A stretch of 64,000 bases of DNA, taken from Liolophura sinensis (lineage: Eukaryota > Mollusca > Polyplacophora > Chitonida > Chitonidae). Positions 23,644-38,600 of the stretch are shown here, one piece after another. Position numbers and translations under genes: made by a program. Numbering within the stretch: position 1 is the first letter of the stretch; every line of letters begins with the position of its first letter. The notes under the pieces were generated by a model. It did not search any database. It was given only the letters and a program-made list of their open reading frames with translations, and had not been told where the DNA came from. The DNA is taken from assembly GCF_032854445.1 (NCBI RefSeq), contig NC_088307.1:8444017-8508016 (forward strand). The letters are read 5' to 3'.

Positions 23644-26600
23644 ATGGCTAAACGTGCTGACCAGTACTTAGAAATGATCGATCATCACATTGACGAAGAC
23701 AATTCCCGAGTCATGGAGAACACGATCCGGTTAGTTGCCGGGTCTCCCGGATTCAGTTGTTTCCAAGGCGTACCGGAACTTCTGATGGAAGCCACAAAAC
23801 ACTGCATGGTGAGTTAGATACTGTCATGGTAAATTGAACACTGTCTAATGCGTTGAATACATTCTATTCGACTGAATACTGTCTGGTAAGTTGAAGTCTA
23901 TCTGTACGGTAAGTTGAAGGCTGTCTGCATGGTAAGTTTAACATTGCGTGTTAAGTTGAACTCTAGTCCATTAGATCCACTGATTAACGTCACATAGAAA
24001 AGTACGCAGGTCACTCCGAGAAAGGACTTAAAATGCTTCGTTCGCAAACATCAATATTTCGACCTTTATATGGGCATCATCAGAATTGTTTACAAGACAA
24101 CAGGTGCTTGTTGAGAGCTTATATTCATGTACATTTATCGTAATAGTGAACTGCTATCACTGATAAAAACAAACCAGTTCTATCACATAGTAGCAGTAAC
24201 ATTAGCAATATCAGTACAGGTGGTAGCAAAACCTTGAGCTTAGGCTGGTGAACTAAGTCGGGTGATTTGAAAAACTGTCTGGTCAGTTTGAGACGTACTT
24301 GAACTTCTGATGGAAGCCACAAGACACGGCATGGTAAGTTAAACACTCCCTGTCTGGTAAGTATATGAAGGACACCTTGTGGTCAGCTGATCCTGTCTGG
24401 TAAATTAATTACTGTCTGGTATGTGGAACACTGGATGATAATTCACTCTGTGCTGGTTGGAGCACTGATTGGTATACACTATACGTGGGGAAATGTCCAA
24501 TGGAACACGGTTTGGAACATTGCAACATTGTCTGGCAAGTTGAACAGTCTCTGGTAAGTTGAGCTCTCTTTGGTGAGTTGAGGCATCAATTATCCCACAA
24601 TCCTCAGCGCGAGAAAAAAACAGTTCCATATGCGAGATAAATGACTTGACCTACATGCGGCTTAAATGAAAAGGAAAGACGTTACGATTCCCGGAACACG
24701 ATTAGGTGCAGGATTTTACTATTCCTGGAACACGATTTTACGATTTCTGGTGCACTCTAAATGTAGCGTGGAGAATTAACACACATCGGAGACAACTGAA
24801 AAGGTTTGACACAGAATGTATCAAACTGCTAAACGCGTTCAGCAAAATTCACTAAGTATCTGTTTCATGACGTTTAGACACGTGCTAAACACGATAAGTA
24901 TAAACACGTAATCGTTGTTTATTGGTCATGGGTCATTTGTGTGAGCATATCCGAGCTAAACATAAAGATGACACAAAGCTAAGCACTTATCTACCGAAAC
25001 ATGTAAAATTGCTTCGCGGAAAAGTAAGCACATTATTAAAAACACACGTAACAGCTAAACATGTCTGTACGACGATTTTTATGACGCCATTATTTAGATC
25101 AGCTGCTAACCAAAAATAGTGCAGATCCCCTACCCGTTCTATTTGTGCATGCTCGCCGTAGTACACGTGATCTTATTGAAACCGAGGCTGGTCGTCTGCT
25201 CATTTTTGGAAGGGAAGATGTCGAGAAGTGTCTCTGTATTTGGCAATTGTGATATTGGTATGTATTGATTGCTTTTATCTTTTCTCATAAAATTGTTTGT
25301 GTGTGCTACACAATTTAAGCTGTGTCGTACATCATTATATACGTCCGTAGTTGTTGATGTGAGTAGTGATGTGGTCGGTCTGTTGTAGTGTTAGGTTAGC
25401 TAGATCTGAGATCTGTTCCAGTCTTCTCAGCTTAGCTTTCTGAAATACTAAAAAGTAAAAAAAAAAAAAACCTTACAAACAGTGTACAGTTATGCCCAAA
25501 TCCTTTAGAATACTGATACATTTTGTTTAACTTCAAAATAACAGCACTGCAGCAACATGAAGAGTTAGTGGAACCAGCCAGTATGTTAATCATCATGTAT
25601 GTGTTTGATGACTCACATGTGTATACAATATGATCAATGCTGACTCCATCTCCTAACTTTTAAGATTCTCCTTGAATTTCACATCTTAACATGAGGAAAG
25701 GACAGCGAAACAATATTTGCAGAAATATTGAACTAGTGTGCTTGGCAATTTGTTTTCAGTCACCAACTGTGCATAGATGAAAGCGACCAAGACTTTTTAG
25801 TTTTAATCGATTGAAAGTGTGTTTTTCCGTGATTTGGGAAAATATTGTCACACTGGCAGAACGGATAAATTTAGAAATCGAAGCGAAAGCCTAGCTAGAA
25901 TGTAACAACGTTGCGCTGAATATCCATAGCAGCATGTACCGCAGCACAAGCTTACCGGGGGGATATATGTCGGCCTACAATGCGCCTGTGTATTTATGTG
26001 TACCTGGTACCAAAATATTGATACTCATTGTCAACAGCAATATACCGAAAATATATGTTTATTATATTATTTGCGTTTCCAAAGGAATTACACCCAGATG
26101 TATGCGAAGTGAAATTTGAACGTGGTTATTATAAATCTATATAATATATTACTGGTTGTAAACCATTTCTGCTGTTCGAAAATAAAATTAAGCCACTGGT
26201 TTGTGTTTCAGATGAAATGAAGTTGTTGAAAACCTGGAGAAGAAAATGTGGAAAAATCCAACAAACTTCACCAATTTATTTATTTATTTGATTGGTGTTT
26301 TACACCGTACTCAAGAACATTTCAGTTACACGACTGCAGCACCAATTTATGGCTGTTGTACAGGTAATACAGATTGCAGTCTTATTTTACCCATGAACAT
26401 TTGAATATCATTATGACTGCATTTCTTGCTTTAAAAGAGTTTTTCATGGTTGGAAGAGAGCAAGGTTACACCATCACCATGTATATTGTACGCAAAAGTA
26501 ATGCGAAATCCTTGCTATGTAAAACCCAAAGCATGCAGGTAAATGAATAAGCAAAATTTACTGATGATTGAGAAATGTGTCATGCTATTTGTACATATAC

Positions 26601-29600
26601 TGCACAGTAATAATGCAAGCTAATGAATTCCATACCATATAACTTTTTACGGACAGTAAACAGCTTGTAGCTTATAACTTCTAACTTCAGACTACAATTT
26701 GTTCAGGTATTCTAGTGTGAAGTTCCAAGTGACAAGTTGAACTTGTAACTTCTAACTAAAGGTCTCTGCTGTAGCGAAGCGATTTGTGGCGGTGGTAAAT
26801 TGTGGCATGCAGAAAGTCAGTTCATTTTGTAGTAGAGAAACGCCGAGCAAACGACGATTCTTGAAAAATGATGGGCGAGGCGCCGAGCCGATTATTTTTC
26901 AGGAATCGTCATTTGCAAGGCGTTTCTCTTACTTAAACGTCAGAGTTCAGTGTTATGCAGCTGCCGATTATTTTTCAAGAATCAACAGTTATTGTTCTTT
27001 TGACCGATTTACCGGTCAAAAATGCATTCACTTTCTAACCCTGGCAATACCAGGACTCACCATCATGTTGCAAGGAACACTTAATTCGTGTCGGTTTACA
27101 TAAAGAACATCTGCACACATACCGACTTCCATTCACTTGAAGTGTTGGGATAATGCATGGCTATGCGAAGAAGCTAACGCTGTATATAAGCCGAGAGAAT
27201 GAGTTTGTACGCTTCATTCGAAACATGGAGAGCTCTGAGGATGCGATATTTTTCGAACATAAAACCGATTTTCACTCTACCAGAGTGACATGGAGGGTTG
27301 GACGCTCATAAAATAACATTCTTCTGTCAGACAAGGGATTGACGTCACAACAAAAGTTTAAAGTCGTCCAAAAGGAGATCATTGTATGGTCTTCCAGGAT
27401 AGCTCATTGGATATGGGAATGTTTTAAAGCTTTGTGTTCGTGAGTTCGAATCCCACTCAGCCGTACATTCAGGTTATACAAATCGTCACCCTTCATCACT
27501 TTACCCACTAACGTGCAAGTGTCGATTCTTGAAAAATAATCGACCACGCAAACAATGACGTGACCCCCACACCGAAGGTGTTACACACCGTCAGGACAAG
27601 GCTTACAGTTTCAGTAGTTAATTACCTGCTAATGATGTTTTCTTGGACAATGTCTTTGAGTTACATGTTTCTGAAGGTCGTCTGGAACCATTGCAGTTGC
27701 AGACCGACACTCATTGAGGTTATGGACACAAAATACATGTACATCATTACTTTATTTTTAGTGCATGAAGTTGTATTAATTCAGTTCAGATGAACAGAGT
27801 AGACATGTATCCCTGGTTATGATCATTGTTTCCATAGTAACATGGTTCCATGGAAATGTTTATTTATTACTTTCGAATGATTAAAAATTCAATTCATGAT
27901 AACTTATTTGTAAGTTTTTATTTCCTTATCGCATTAATTACTACATTATTGTATGAAAACAGTAACTCACAGCAAAAAGAACCATGTGATTGGACATTGG
28001 CGTACAATAGTGGTGAACTATTCAGGTACAATGGTTGTAGGTGTTGTGAGAGATCTGTTTGTTTGCTACGGTTTAATGTCATTTTCAACTTCAGTGCTTT
28101 ATACTGAACAGTTAAATGTTGCATATTTTTACAGACCTTCCTTAAATACTGGTGTGAATCAAGACTAATTCCACAGTAGAACAAGCTAAGCATCTCCTTT
28201 TTTTATACATGCTTAGACGATGACATGTTTAACAAGTGGAACGGGTAATGCCTGGAGGTTTGCCGTTGCTTTGTGCATAGGTATCAAACGTGTTAAGCTT
28301 ACCATGTGCTTTGGGGGTAAACATGTTTAGGATTCCCAGGCAAAAATATTTTGTGCCCTCCACAGGTTTAATGCCTCCTTATTTCAACCTAAACATCTTT
28401 TCTCATTACATATTTAGCCAACCATGTGCTTAAAACACGAAAGCAAGATTGTGTGGAGGTTTGTGTTTAGACCCTACAGACATATCTTAGAGTGTACAAG
28501 ATTAGATGCAAATACACGATTTTGCGTGGTTCGGTCCCGCTGGCGAGAGTGGATCATAAGCTGGCCAGCATCAGGTCCCAGGCGCGAATTAAGCTCTCGC
28601 TGTTTCAACGTGGCTTTATCAGAACAATTGCCAGTTGTCTGAAGAGGTGCATATTATGACATACAGCTTCTGTGTTGCATCTAAGATCTCTTTCATTGGT
28701 CCGTTTGGACGCACAGTGTATTTTCCAGATTGAACAAAAAGTTTTACAAATGTATTTCAGGAATTTCAATTGGGTACGGAATAAGTTTTACCAAGGGATT
28801 CATGAATTTTAGAATAGTTTATAGTTTCTGATAGTAAATTTTGTAAAATGATTTTTAAAATTTAGTGTAGTTTACAGTATCTAATAATATGTTTTTCAAA
28901 ACGATTGTAAGGATTTTAGAGTATATGTAGGTTGTACGTCATCTAGTAAGAAGTGTTACAAGACCCTTTGAGAAATTTCAATATCGTGAGCATCATCTAA
29001 TAATAAATAAGTTTCACCAAATATAGTCAGACGTCCTTTTGTGTATTACTGTATTTGAACGATTACAGCCAAATGGAGCCAACAGTACTTATGACAATAT
29101 GTGCAGGAACCAGAATGACAAGAGCAATTTATTTTGTATTTCTGTTCATGTAGACTTCCAGGTCTGACCTCAACGCTGTACTCTCGTACGGCAATCCTGT
29201 CGGTTATCAAAAGTTCCTGGACGAGCTTGCCAAATTCCTAACGGACGAGTACGGAACAAAGGTGTCATGGTAGGTATATATAACTCAATGATGTGAACAC
29301 TGTCAACCATAGATGCAGACTTCTGGCCCCACGATTATGAAGCGAACTTAGACTGAAGTTAAAATTTGTTTTACAATAGTTTGCCCAGATTTTTACCTTT
29401 TCAAAGAAATATTTTGACATTGTTACATAAGAAATAACAATGTTAAAGTGATTTGAAAGTTTGGTCAAAGTATAAGCTTCGCGATCCCAGGGCCGGAACT
29501 ACAAAGCTTAAGTTAAGTATAAAGTTAAGTATTAAAATTGAGTTAAACTTAAAACTATTCTTAACTTGTGGTATTATAGCCGAGTTTATAGATTTAGACT

Positions 29601-32600
29601 TTAACACTAATTTACAATTTTGTGCTGAAGGATTGTGAAGGATGACAATGCCAAGTATTGAGTAAAACGTCTTAAAGTTGCAATTTTAGGGCAGTAAACT
29701 ATTTTAATGTTAATATAGCTGTAGTGCTTCTACAGCTATATTGTCGAGGAACTGCTGGTTGAAATCGAGCGGGTAGCTTCTATTAGTCGTGGGGCCTCCG
29801 TGGCTCAGTTGGTTAGCGCGCTTGAGCAGCGTAATGACCTCTTACCAATGCGGTCGCTGTGAGTTCAAGCCCAACTCATGCTGGCTTCCTTTCCGACCGT
29901 ACGTGGGAAGGTTTGGCAGCAACCTGCGGATGGTCGTGCGTTTCCCCGGGCTCTGCCCGGTTTTCACCCATCATAATGCTGGCCGCCGTCGTATAAGTGA
30001 AATATTCTTGAGTACGGCATAAAACACCAATCAAGGTACTTACAATAAGACATACATGCGGCTAATGTTTCTGCTCCATGCGAAATATACTGCCCCAAAT
30101 TCAGATCACACAAATTTTGCATTTTATCTGCTGAACTGAACCCAACCCGCCCAATTTCGACAGCTTTCACTCTGCAGCATAAGAATCGGAGTAGAGGATA
30201 CTATACATTCATAGATTGTTTCGAGGGACTCTGATGTCGCAGTATTATTTGCGTCAATAAAGAGTCGATAGACTCATCGATGCCAGTATAAGTTAGTCGA
30301 ATCAGCTATTTTTATATGTCTTCTTGTTTTAATGATAGGATTAATGTCCTCCCCCCCCCCCCCCACTCCACACACACACACCCATAAACAAGCTATTAAT
30401 TAATTTATTTACGTATTTGATTAGGTTTTAACGCCATTTGCACACTCAAAAACATTTGACGTCAGTTTTATGCAGGAAATAGCCGGAATAAACCACAAAC
30501 CTTTCATTGACGAACTTCCTCGTGCGGCCCACAAACTTGCACGCAGTATTGGCAAAAAGACAAATGGTCTTCATCAAAGTAAAATTATATGCAAACTATC
30601 CGATTAGTGTCAGTGACTGTTTATTTGCACGAAAGTCCCACGAGCGATGAGAGCGGGAAGGGGGTCTATAAATCCCCCATCCAAGTTCGTGATGGAGCCT
30701 ACACCTTATGTGCCAGATAGCAGGATCACAAAACTGTCTTAGGCTTAAACCAACCTCGTAAAAAGCATCGATGTCCAAAGTCAAAAGAGGTCGGTATTTA
30801 TCAAACAACTTAAGACTTGCAGGTGCTTAAAAGTCAAACGCAAAACAGCAAAGAAATCAGATTGTGGCGGCTACTTAGTTCTGCAGTAACGTTATACTGC
30901 CCTTATTTATCAAGCTACTTAAGCCATCAATTGCAAATGCTTAAAAAGTCACAAAGGAAAGGACTCAAATTGTGATAGATGTACGTTGTTCTGCAGTAAA
31001 AAATCATTTTAAATATAGCTGTAAAAGGTGAATTTTGAAGTCTTATGACGTTTGATAAATATAGGTCCTGGGGGTTGCTTCCTAATGTGGTCGTAACGTT
31101 ACACTAGCCTTATCACCATAGGACGTCGCATACACACTCCGCCTTGGTATTGGCGATAAGCGCGACGTTACTATTGCTTTGAAAATCATCCCTCAGGTTT
31201 ATGTTCATCCCTGGATAGTGTCCAAGATAGTGGAAATATGTACTGAGACAATTTCCTGAAAATCACATTTCAATATGTAACAGCATAACAATACCAAAAA
31301 AAAAACTGTTAAACAAAGCATCAGCAGAAACCGTTCCTTATTTTTTATACTTGTTTTGCTGCAGTCGAATGTTTTGATTGTATGATGGGCCTTTTGGAGG
31401 ATATGGATAGTTTATTTACGCCTTTATGTTCCGTTCTGAATAAAATTTTTGTGAAATATAACCATGTAATGTGTGCCTGTGTATGAAAAAAATAAATTTC
31501 ACATAGAATACACTGTTTTATGACCACTTTGACATCACTGGCTACATTAATATGGTTCATAAACCCTATCATACATTCAAAACATTTTACTGTATTTACA
31601 GTACCTTATTACAGTTCCTTTCCCTTAAACACAAAAAACTTCAGTCACTTTGTCAAAAAAATCCAAAATCGCCAAAGCAATAAATGACATCGGAAGAAGC
31701 GTTGCGTTTTCATCGTGAAGCAAAATTTTGTATCCTCAGTTCAAACCTAATGGCAACTGGGGGTTCCACGTGGGCCATAACAGCCATTGCCCGTATGTTT
31801 GTCGGCACGTCAGCACCGGTTTTTGTGTCAAATCCGACCTTTAACGGAAGTATCATGATTCTGAAGGATGAGCTACATCTAAATGTCATACCAGGTAAAT
31901 ATTTTTAGCACCTGTCCTTAGCACACTGAATAATTACTTTCGTAATTAGTTGTTTAAGTTGAAAGAGATGTGAAGCAATTCTTGTCTTATACAGACTATT
32001 ATTTTTTTCTATTTTATTAATTTAATAAGTGGCCGGTGTAGTTTCGGTGTAGAAGTTGGACGATCAGCCAATCTATATTTTTAATATTCTCATCAATTGT
32101 CACTTGAATGATGTATAGGTCTTCTGCAATAGAGGTCACGAATGCTAATTGTTTTATTTTATTTATTAATGTCACTGTTTTTAACGCCATAATCAAGAAC
32201 ATTTCACTTATACTATGTGGCGGTCAGTTTTATTAATGGATTAGTCCCGAGTAAACCACAGATCATTGGCAAGTTATTGACAAACTCTCTGTGTGAAGGA
32301 AAGCTACATGTATGCACATTATATTGGTGGAGCTGCTTCGGTGGCCTAGTGCTTTGTGCTCAAGGCCGGATTTGAACTAGCACCTCGTGTGTCCTTGAGA
32401 TGGAAGGGACGAAAACTATAGGCGTCCAACTAAAAAAGGATATTAATGTCTGATATACACACCATATTGGTGATGTAAAAGTGTTCTTATTCAAACGGCC
32501 ACATTGACCCCTAATTAAGGCCCATTGACCAATTAAGGCCCCACACACAGTGAGAGCGGGAGAATCAACAACTCATTATCCAAGGCCCCGTTTGAGCCCA

Positions 32601-35600
32601 CACCTGGTGTGTCCTGGCAGTTTCAAGGACTAATGTACTGTAAACTATATGCTCTTTATTAAAACGATTTTTTTTTGTAAGAAAACCTGACTTCATGCTT
32701 TATTAAAGCTTGACTGGAATTGGATTGCACTTCTTTTGAAAGTTTTTTCTTAAAGGACCTTTAGAGTAAATTAATCACCTGTCATTAATAATATTATATG
32801 GAAAAAAACTTATACCGTCTTAAAGTTATACATAATGTCAGTTGCACCGAAGTTAGTGAGGTCGTAGAGGGAAGTGGCAACCTTTTGAAACTCCATTTCA
32901 GTTCAAATGGATGACAAGGGAATTGATACTGGGAATCTGGAAGAACTCTTGGAAGATATCTTCTCATCAGTTGGAACTGATCACGTGACTGATAATAGAC
33001 CATATTGGGGAATGGTTTCTCTGATATCCAATTATGACAACCCAACAGGCATATCTTTATCGCCAGGTTAGTAACAAAAATAAAAAACACATGCTCTGCA
33101 CGTTTGTGTAAAACCAGAATAGATCAACCTGTTCAGAGATTTGAATTTTTTTTTCTTTGGCGAAAGTGTATTCGGCGGTGGCCAGCGGGATATCTTTGGG
33201 GCGTTTTTCTTCTATTTTCCTAACCTTTTATACTATAAGCACTTTATGCTATGCTGAGAAGTGAACAAACAGAATCATTTGAAGTCAATGAAGATAATTA
33301 TTCACTGCCTATACTACCTTCCCCTCCTTTGTATACACATATATATTACAAAGGAATACAGCATAGAGAGTAAAACTAGAGCAGCGCAGTAGGGGCCGTA
33401 AAGGTAGCCATGCTCATTACATCTGCATGGTGCCTTTATGAACAGTCGCAATCAAAGCGCGACTGAGATACTTGTTTAATTGTTATTTGACCTGGAACTC
33501 ATTCATTGACTACGAATTTGAACTTTGATATGAAATTCATGCCTGAAATATCGACTATCTGCCCGGCATCATTGAAAACTGCCAACCGCTTCTCTCTTGT
33601 GTGTTACCATCTTTATTTCTTATTTGTATAATTTCTTACATTCTTTTGTCTTTGGGAGCTAGTGTTAAACGTTGTTTTGGAAATGGATCTTGCGATTATC
33701 GACTTGGAACGCCCTTTTACAGACTACGAATGGTATATGAATGTCGTACATGACACTTATATTGATAACTGGCGTATGGTCACACGTGACCGGTGAAGTA
33801 CGGCCTCCTATCATGGAAAGCTTCACTGGTAACATTTACACGTTTACATTGTTTTGTCTGATTTTTTTAATTCTTGACAACACAAAGCTAATGCTGAAAT
33901 ATTGAATACCGGAAGTGAAGGCCATGTCTTTCCTCGGAGAGGTGTTCCTACTATTCTGTAACAGCATAATTGTAAAAATTTTACTTTGTCCTTTCTACAG
34001 AGAGATCCAAAAGACTGGTCGATCTAGGCCGGAAGTACAACCTGTTGGTGGTGTCAGACGACATCTACAGCCTGTTGTACTACACAGGTGACAAATACCT
34101 TCCTGTACCACGCCTCATTACGTACGATGACAGGTAAGAACAATCAGGACACTAAATATTATTGCCAGTTATATTCCTGAAGTAAACGAAGAAAACATCG
34201 CCATTCAAAGTGAAACTGAATCACTTCATTTGGTTAAGGTGCCTTACCACGGTTGGGTAAACATCTGGTTCTCTATGACGGTTGCGAAAGGGGTTACCTG
34301 TTTGAATCCAACTCTCGTCGATTTTCCTGCGGCTTTATGTCAGGAGGTTTGTCAGGTATTACATGGCGAAGGGTCGTGGTTTACTCCGATCCCCTTCGGT
34401 TTCCACCATCTATACGACTATTATTAAAACATAAGTGAACAATTAAAATATCTGAACAAAATATCTCCCATGATGTGCTAATGTAAGTGTAGTGCTTGTT
34501 TGACTAATGTAGTAGTCAGACATTTTAATGTGACATGATCAGGCAGCATGTCTGGTGTCTTCGACATGGCGTTCCAGTGAGGCCGCACTATAAATATGTG
34601 GGCCATGAGTCCGGTCTGCTACAAGGAGATACCGTCGTGATATCTTGCATGGTTCGAATCAAGACCTTCGTTGGTAAGTCTCAAGAATGATTTTCAGTGA
34701 TTTTTCGTTTTTAGATCGTAGCATCATGTTTCTGTCGAATTCACATGGCGAGAAATGTGTCTACACTCTCTTCAGGAAACGCCATTTTGTATCTCCAGGC
34801 CTGAGGTAAATTGACAAGAGGCCGAATTTCACCGGTTACGTGTGACAATTTACCAACTACCACAGCTCTCTCGTCGCTGCTCTGGACTTGTTCGATATCC
34901 AAGCCGTAGTATTACATGTATATTACCACACCCTTTCTAGACCAATGCTCTGTTCATCTTCAGCTCGGACCCGGCTTACCAAGGACGCGTGTTGTCGATA
35001 GGGTCGTTCTCTAAGCTGCTGGCCCCGGGGTTGAGGGTAGGCTGGATTGAGGGCCCAGAGAGAGTTATACAGCTGTTGTCGTCTGTGTAAGAATTGTGTC
35101 TTAACATAAAGAAATCAACACATATATCGCCAAAGCCGTCGATCCGTGGTTCAATCCTGACTCGAGTAATACTTTTAAACTCTAAAATCTATAGCCTAGC
35201 TCATGTTGGTACTATACCTTAGGCCTACTTCTGCGTCAGAATGACGAGAGGAATGGGTCAGGTATTGGTCGGCTCACTGTCATTTTAATGTGACTTGGTC
35301 AGGCAGTGTCTTCGACATGGCGTTCCAATGAGGCCGCACTATGAATATGTGGGCATTGAGTCCGGTCTGCTGCAAGGAGATACCGTCGTGATATCTTGCA
35401 TTGTTCGAATCAAAGCCTTCGTTGGTATGTCTCAAAAATGATTTTCAGTGATTTTTCGTTTTGAGATCGTCGTACGAATAAAAGAAAGATCCATTCACAC
35501 ATTTATTTATAAATGTAATATTTTTATATTTGATTGGTGCTTTACGCCGTAATCAAGAATATTTCACTTATACGGCCGGAGAGGAGGCCAACATAAGCTG

Positions 35601-38600
35601 GTCTTGAACCGCACTGGTGGGAGGCTCCTGGGTCATTGCGCCTCTCTGGCATCGCGTCGACCACGGAACCCCATCGACTGTTCTTGTACATGCATGTCCC
35701 ATCCGTGGGTCGAACAGAAGTAGGAAGGATTCTATTTTCAGGTTGTTGGCTTTGTGCTATTTCCGGCCGTACATGGGAAGGCCTGTCCGCAACCTGCGGT
35801 GGACATTGGTTTCCCCGGGCACTGCCCGGTTTAGTCCCACAATGCTGGTAGTCTTATAAGGGAAATATTCTTGAGTACAGCGTAAAACACCAGTCAAATA
35901 AATAAATAAATAATGAAAACATTCGTGTTTTGAACTTCCCGCCAAGAAGATATAAAATGTGCCGATGTTATCTTCTTCATTACCCTAAAAGCGGGCTAGT
36001 GGGCAAATATAGAGACACCATGCAACCGCTTTCCAGCGAGATCGTCAGTTCGAACTCACCCCTCGCGGGTTGACGCCATCGCTTTACGCCAGTAACCGAT
36101 GTGGTTTCCTTTGCCAGGTTAGTCCTTGCCAGGGGACAACAATTACGGAATCGACGACGCTTGTAAACTGTTATTACGCACTAGATATATAAGAAAGTAT
36201 TATAAGCAATATTCACATGATCGACTACATGCGCAGCTTGTTTCCAAAAGGTCGTTGATGGACGACAACGGTTATCCGGTGAATTTCTATAGATTCCCCA
36301 TTTCTCACAGTTCGTGGGTACTCACTGACAAAAAAAGCGATCGACGAGGCTCGTGTGGCCGTTTGCACAGTGCAGAGTATTCGTTCTAGACGAAATGTCA
36401 TCCAACTTTATGATGTGCATACATGCCTGTGCATCACTTTTGGGAAAATCCGTCGGCAATTTTTGCCAAAGGTCGGTGATTTACCCCAGTTTCCTCTACC
36501 CATAAATCCCACTGCTATCGCGCAAATGAAAAACTGGGTATTGTGTTGAAGGACAATGAAATACGTGAAATAAATAATTTATTCCATGAAATTGGGTGCT
36601 GATTGACTTAGCTGATGTGGCTTGTTCGGCTGCCCATGTAAACAAGTGGGCACTTTTGTTTCTTCCTGCACACAGACATAACTGACTTAAAATTTCCTCT
36701 TCCGTCCAAGCATGTTCTCGCCACAATAAATCTGAAATATGGCCAATGTGGCATCATCTTAATTCATTTATTCTTTCATTCTTCCTTTCTTTCTGCCGCA
36801 GGCCGTCGTTGTTGGGTGGCAGCGTGTGTCACTACCCATCCAGTGTTTTGGCCAGCGCGTTGCAGCTTGGCCTCGTGCAGGATCACGTTACCAGGATCAG
36901 GGAGATATATGGGGTCGGTGTTCTCTTTTCATCTGACATTAGAAAGTAAATAACAGGAAGAGTCGACAATAAAATACCCCTCGTTTCTTGAGGATCGCGT
37001 GTAAAAACACCAGGAAAGTAAATAAATAAATGCGCTAGCATGGGTACTGATGTAATCCATATGCAGAGAACAATCCTCGCGTCATTCCGTCATCACTGAA
37101 AACTGTTGACTTTTGCTTCTCTTTGCATGAATCCGTCCTAATTTTGCGCTTTCTTAGTTCTTTTGTGTTTTCCTTGAACGGAGAATTGTCGTGGAATTAT
37201 TGACCTGGAGAGTCCATTTTGGTCGACATCAGATAGACGAATGTCTGCCAAGACGACTGTAGACTTCAGTCCTTTCAAACTTCTTATTTTGTTGTAAAAC
37301 GGCTTGTATAAACCGTGTATATCATGTATTGATCATACAATCTGTGTTTGACAGAGCCGATTAAAGGCCGTTATGAAGGTGTTGGATGAACAGCTGCCTG
37401 CAGCATTTTCCTACATTGCCCCAAAGGTATAGGCTAAATATGAATCCTGTAAACAATCTTCCAAGAGAACACATGTATGTAATAATATTAAATGACTGAA
37501 TGACATTGGCTTAACAGCATAGCTATATTTAAGCTGTACATCATGTCAAGAAAAGATCGCATAGCCATTCAGGCGTGCGATGAGCCTCCGCCTTACTACA
37601 GTGACCAAGTATACATACAACCGTAATTTGTTCAAATTATACACCTCGAGATTTAAGGGGGAAAGACCTGCTATTTATGATTTTATGCTTTCGGCAATTT
37701 CAGGGAGGATATTTTATATGGATCAGACTGCTTGAAGAAGTTAATGTGTCTGACCTTTGTGACCTCTGCGAGACTAAGTTCAATGTGTCGTTATCACCAG
37801 GACATGCGTATGTATATACATATATCTACATAGGTCAGATTCAACTGTATAGCTAATTTTTTTTTTAATTTAAAGGTTTTTTTTTTCTCAAGGTAACCAG
37901 GTAATCAGGTAATTTCAAATAAAACCAAAATTGCCAGTTATGTCACTTTATACGTAACGACCCTTTTGGGCTTGAAGCGAAAGGTAAATTTTAAATCAGG
38001 CATATATCTAAACGCATATGTACAATAACCCGAAATCAACCTAAATAAGTTATTTCCTTAATTTTCCACGCCGCACCTGTCTGAGTTATTCTAAGGTGAA
38101 ACATGCCTGGCTATGACGATCGATTGACCATCACACCAATATATTTTGACATGCAGTTGCCCCTCTGTTCAGACGCATGCTGTATACACAGGACCTATTA
38201 CAATTGCCTTTACTTCGAAGGTCAGATTAAGATTACTACACCTAGTAGGCGTGCTTAATTTCGTATGTGGGCAAATTTAGAAACATACATTCAGAAACAC
38301 TGCAAAAAATTTACAATAAAACGTAGTGTCCACACTATGTAGTTTGTAGAGGAGTGGTGTATAGACGCCTACAATAAAATGTAGCGCACATAGGCAAAAG
38401 TATACATCAGGGGCCGCTTGCGCAAAGTGCTAGTAGGCTATTATCTATACAGTTGATTGTAACTATGTTGCCCTTGTAGTTACAAAGTAGGCTACGATCG
38501 CTTTGTGCAAAAGACCCCAGTTTGCAATGTAGAGAACCAGTGCAGATAGATGCCTACATTAAAATGTAGTGCGCATGTACAGGCGAGAGTATAGTACACT

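Larger units (their letters stand above)
24590..29153. other. Rest of intron 1 of paralogue B
   Basis: AT-rich DNA with one SINE stub, one foldback element and a tRNA-like repeat; GATTCTTGAAAAATAATCGA-like words recur at 26850, 26890, 26966 and 27523. No additional exon recognised. Confidence 0.6.

Noticed and set aside
26786..27103. 105-codon open frame
   Set aside because: It spans the foldback hairpin and has no protein-like pattern or splice context.
29791..29870. tRNA gene candidate (A and B boxes present)
   Set aside because: It is the head of a SINE; no acceptor stem pairing and the same head recurs with the SINE body.
36126..36389. 87-codon open frame in intron 6 of paralogue B
   Set aside because: Preceded by a tRNA-like repeat and lying inside an intron whose flanking exons join in phase without it.
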